Origin: Chloroflexota bacterium
Lineage (GTDB): Bacteria; Chloroflexota; Anaerolineae; Aggregatilineales; Phototrophicaceae
Direction of reading: 5' to 3'
Length of the DNA stretch: 51,237 nt
Assembly (NCBI GenBank): GCA_011523735.1
Contig: WTGB01000007.1
Span: 1 to 51,237 of the forward strand
Position 1 is the stretch's first letter. The number at the start of each line of letters is the position of its first letter. The position numbers were made by a program, and so were the translations under genes. The notes under the pieces were generated by a model, which had not been told where the DNA came from, did no database searches, and worked only from the letters and a program-made list of their open reading frames with translations. Shown here piece by piece: positions 48,553 to 51,237 of this stretch.

Positions 48553-50097
48553 ATGGAAACCGTCAAAGACCCGCAGTTCGGCGACATCCTCGATTATCAG
48601 CGCCTGCGCGCTGGCATGATGGATGTGCTCGACAACGTCTACCCGACCTTCAATCTCATGGGCTCCATGCTGGTGGCCACCCGTCATTTCAAGAACAATC
48701 CCAGTTATATGACCGCCTGCGCCGCCAGCGGGCTGGCTTACATGATGCTGGTGGCGGCTGAAGAATACGAACTGGCTGCACAGCTCAAAGGCAAAATCTT
48801 CACACTAAGCTGGACCGAGGAACATACCGGCACCGACCTGCTCAGCGTCCGCACCCGCGCCACAAAAATAGACGATGACCCCAGCGGCAAGCAGTATCAC
48901 ATCACAGGGCAGAAGTGGCTGATAAATAATTCCTATCATGCCGATTATCACTCCGTCATCGCCAAGGTCGATCCAAGCGCCGATGGTCCCCGCTCGCTCT
49001 CGATATTCGCCGTGCCCCATAGCAGCACCAAGAACTGGCAGCGTTTGGAAACGCATGTCCTGCGCAGCATGGTGCTGACCAAATTCGATATCGATGGACC
49101 GGGCATTCTCATCGGGCAAGTCGGGCGCGGCTTGGAGATCTTGCAGCGGATGGCGCTGCCCTCGAAATACCACTGCGCCTATATGGGCGTGAAAATGGTG
49201 GACGATTCCCTGCCCGCCGCCATCGAGCATCTTTCCAGCAAGAGCATCTTCGGGAGCAATCCCATCGCCTTCAGCAATGTCTTCCGCCAACTCTACAACT
49301 TGGCGCAGCAAGCGGCGCTGATCAACTTCTCCTTTTTCCGCGCTCTGGCTTTCAGCGATAGCCCCTTCCTGCAATTCCACGGCATCATGCTGAAATCCTG
49401 GCTGCTGCTCAAATGCAACGAGATACTGTCGCAGAACCTGCTCGTGACCGGCTCCAAAGGTTTCCTCAAAGTTTCCAATATCGGCGGCAACGCCATCGAT
49501 TCCTTCGTCTATCCCGTCTTCGATGGGCATTACACGCTCAACACCCTGCTCACCTACAAACATACCCGCCGCTACCTGGAGGCGAGGACCGAGGGCGATA
49601 TCGCGGAGCGAATGCGCATCCTGAGCGAGAACGCCTACGTGCCGCTGGAAGGCAAGCAGATCCTCAACAACAGCCGCGAAACCCGTCGACCGCCCTTCTT
49701 CGATTATGCCGATTACATCAAGCGCTGCGCCCTGCCCATCGACCTGGACGCCCGCCTCTTGATCCGGGCGAGCGCGGATATCATGGACGCCATTCAAGAC
49801 CGCGGCGACACAAACGAACCCGAGTACCGCTACAAGATCGGCATGCTGGTGCACAACCTGGAAGCGCTGCTTTCAGCCGTCGAGCTATGGAAGGTGACCG
49901 GCAACGACCATTATCTCAACGCCATCATCATGCAATACAACGATGTTGGCAAGCTGATCAACCGCATCATCAGCGAAGGCGACTTGACGGTGGATTTCAT
50001 CGAGCCCCTGCGTCAACTGCCGCTGCCCAAGCCGAGCGATCCGCGCGGCTTCTTGCTTGGTCTGCTGGATGTCAAAGGGCAGATTCGCGGGACGTGA
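48553..50097 (+). CDS. Acyl-CoA dehydrogenase/AidB-like flavoprotein (paralog 2)
   Basis: A 514-residue paralog of the gene at 45169, colinear over its full length. Corresponding motifs are 'FTLSWTEEHTGTDLLSVRTR', 'ITGQKWLINNSYHADYHSVI', 'RLETHVLRSMVLTKFDIDGP', 'LQRMALPSKYHCAYMGVKMV' and 'NAIDSFVYPVFDGHYTLNTL'. It opens 'VKDPQFGDILDYQRLRAGMM' against 'VKHPDFGDIVDFDQLRQSIR' in paralog 1. The active-site loop differs (HTGTDL against EIGSDL), so substrates may differ. No clear ribosome-binding site. Flavin dehydrogenase by fold; physiological substrate unknown. Confidence 0.82.
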   Translation: METVKDPQFGDILDYQRLRAGMMDVLDNVYPTFNLMGSMLVATRHFKNNPSYMTACAASGLAYMMLVAAEEYELAAQLKGKIFTLSWTEEHTGTDLLSVRTRATKIDDDPSGKQYHITGQKWLINNSYHADYHSVIAKVDPSADGPRSLSIFAVPHSSTKNWQRLETHVLRSMVLTKFDIDGPGILIGQVGRGLEILQRMALPSKYHCAYMGVKMVDDSLPAAIEHLSSKSIFGSNPIAFSNVFRQLYNLAQQAALINFSFFRALAFSDSPFLQFHGIMLKSWLLLKCNEILSQNLLVTGSKGFLKVSNIGGNAIDSFVYPVFDGHYTLNTLLTYKHTRRYLEARTEGDIAERMRILSENAYVPLEGKQILNNSRETRRPPFFDYADYIKRCALPIDLDARLLIRASADIMDAIQDRGDTNEPEYRYKIGMLVHNLEALLSAVELWKVTGNDHYLNAIIMQYNDVGKLINRIISEGDLTVDFIEPLRQLPLPKPSDPRGFLLGLLDVKGQIRGT

Positions 50098-50193
50098 ACA
50101 TTCAGCCGCCTTTTCGGGTCTATCGCCTGCTATCCTGGCAGCAATGCAAATGCGCCATAATCCCGCCTCGCTGAGAAGGCTGAATGGGATCCC

Positions 50194-51237
50194 ATGATCG
50201 AACTCAATACGCTCCTCGCCGAACTCGTCGCCATCGACTCCGTCAACCCCGACCTCGTGCCCGGCGGCGCGGGCGAAGCGCGCATGGCGGAATACATCGC
50301 CGACTGGGGACGGAGCGCGGACCTGGAAACCCATGTCCAGGAAGCGGGACCTGGCCGCCCAAACGTCATCCTGATCGCGCGGGGCAGCGGCGGCGGCAAA
50401 TCCCTGATGCTCAACGCCCACACCGATGTCGTCGGCGTCAGCGAAATGGACGCGCCCTTTCAGCCAGCTATCCGGGACGGACGACTGTACGGGCGCGGCG
50501 CTTACGATATGAAAAGCGGGCTGGCTGCCTGTATGCTGGCTGTCAAAACAGCGCGGGAGATGCCGCTGCGTGGCGATGTCATCCTCAGCGCGGTCGTCGA
50601 TGAAGAATACGGCAGCATCGGCACGGAAGCGCTGCTGGCGGAATGGGAGCGCTGGTCCGCCGATGCCCTGCTCATCGCCGAGCCGACCGAACTGCAGATC
50701 AGCATCGCCCATCGCGGTTTCGTCTGGCTGGAGATCGAGACCTTCGGCGTCGCCGCCCACGGTTCCCGCCCGCACCTTGGCGTCGATGCGATTGCCAAGA
50801 TGGGCGCGGTCCTGGTTGCCCTCGACGTGCAGGATCGGGCGATGCGCGCCAATCCAACGCATGAACTGCTGGGCAGCGGCTCCCAGCACGCTTCCATCAT
50901 CAGCGGCGGCGAAGAAATCTCCATGTACCCGGCACATTGCAAACTGCTGGTCGAGCGGCGCACCATCCCCGGCGAAACCCTGGCGAGCGTCGAAGCGGAA
51001 GCGCAGCGCATCCTGGACGAGATCGCCGCGAACGACCCCGATTTCAAAGCGCGCGTCACAGCGACTTTCGGGCGCGCGCCCTTCAGCATCGAGGCCGATC
51101 ACGCCCTCGTGCGGCAACTCAAGCGCATCGCCGAGGCTCAGCTAGGCGGCGATGTCCCGCTGGTCGGCAGCAGTTGGTGGATGGATTCGGCGCTCTTCGG
51201 CGATAAAGGCGTTCCAACGGTTGTGCTGGGTCCGGCC
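50194..51237 (+). CDS. M20-family peptidase (ArgE/DapE/carboxypeptidase-like), 3' end outside window
   Basis: 348 codons are seen and the frame is open to the window end. It is a zinc-dependent amidohydrolase: first metal His in 'SLMLNAHTDVVGVSEMD', bridging Asp in 'LYGRGAYDMKSGLAACM', catalytic Glu pair in 'VVDEEYGSIGTEALL', and Glu in 'LIAEPTELQISIAHRG'. The dimerisation domain (about 180-290) with 'AHGSRPHLGVDAIAKMGAVL' follows. It hydrolyses N-acyl amino acids or short peptides. ATG 50194 begins the family match (IELNTLLAELVAIDSVNPD). Same strand as the acyl-CoA-dehydrogenase-like gene, 96 bp downstream. Confidence 0.9.
   Translation, partial: MIELNTLLAELVAIDSVNPDLVPGGAGEARMAEYIADWGRSADLETHVQEAGPGRPNVILIARGSGGGKSLMLNAHTDVVGVSEMDAPFQPAIRDGRLYGRGAYDMKSGLAACMLAVKTAREMPLRGDVILSAVVDEEYGSIGTEALLAEWERWSADALLIAEPTELQISIAHRGFVWLEIETFGVAAHGSRPHLGVDAIAKMGAVLVALDVQDRAMRANPTHELLGSGSQHASIISGGEEISMYPAHCKLLVERRTIPGETLASVEAEAQRILDEIAANDPDFKARVTATFGRAPFSIEADHALVRQLKRIAEAQLGGDVPLVGSSWWMDSALFGDKGVPTVVLGPA

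Overview
This 51 kb window looks like one chromosomal contig of a heterotrophic Chloroflexota (Anaerolineae-like) bacterium. The assignment is inferred. It rests on the surface linker VVVTATAIPPTEPP in the ABC ATPase near 34.2 kb (a Thr/Pro 'VVVTAT..PTATP' linker typical of that phylum), on many secreted binding proteins without a recognisable lipobox, and on a high-GC gene set for uptake and oxidation of sugars and small acids. No rRNA, tRNA, CRISPR array, transposase or integrase was seen.

Layout. (1) 1-4.3 kb: a tandem array of four paralogous solute-binding proteins of the ABC_sub_bind family (first one cut by the window edge). Each has its own rho-independent terminator and no permease or ATPase lies next to it. 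(2) 4.4-11.4 kb: a zinc alcohol dehydrogenase, a Uma2-type nuclease, a CoxG-like SRPBCC protein and a glycolate/lactate oxidase (glcD, glcE, glcF). glcE and glcF are separated by 0.8 kb of repeats and AT-rich non-coding DNA. (3) 11.4-15.9 kb: a two-domain fasciclin protein, a secreted repeat/SH3 protein, an aldo/keto reductase and a MOSC protein. (4) 15.9-25.5 kb: a deoxy-sugar (probably L-rhamnose) locus. It has a FucU/RbsD mutarotase, a HAD phosphatase, rhamnulokinase, an RbsA-type ATPase, two permeases, a binding protein, a class II aldolase and a small protein of the Anabaena sensory rhodopsin transducer (ASRT) family. No isomerase is in the window. (5) 25.5-41.6 kb, all on the minus strand: an AraR-type GntR/LacI regulator, an Opp/Dpp-type ABC transporter, two PhyH-type dioxygenases, a ROK kinase, DUF4127, NanE epimerase, two Gfo/Idh/MocA oxidoreductases, a lipoprotein and a phosphomannose-isomerase-like remnant. 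This reads as uptake and breakdown of an N-acetylmannosamine-type amino sugar or glycoconjugate. (6) 41.8-45.0 kb, divergent from the regulator: a sugar-phosphate isomerase/epimerase, a zinc dehydrogenase and a 3-keto-L-gulonate-6-phosphate decarboxylase-like enzyme whose only sensible start codon is ATC. (7) 45.1-51.2 kb: two paralogous AidB/acyl-CoA-dehydrogenase-like genes. Between them sits an AT-rich island with an HNH endonuclease and remnants of a DNA methyltransferase and of DUF262 (GmrSD-like) genes. The window ends inside an M20 peptidase.

The most unusual item is the Opp-type ATPase at 33366-35399. In one uninterrupted frame it continues through a transmembrane helix and a Chloroflexota-type surface linker into two nearly identical beta-rich extracytoplasmic repeats. 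Other notable points are the ATC start, the eroded defence island, a family of GTAGGGGCGACC intergenic repeats, a 204-bp element with perfect 12-bp inverted ends at the glcE stop codon, a 24-bp palindrome before the fasciclin gene, and GTAC-core palindromes at the AraR-type regulator and at one of the binding-protein genes.
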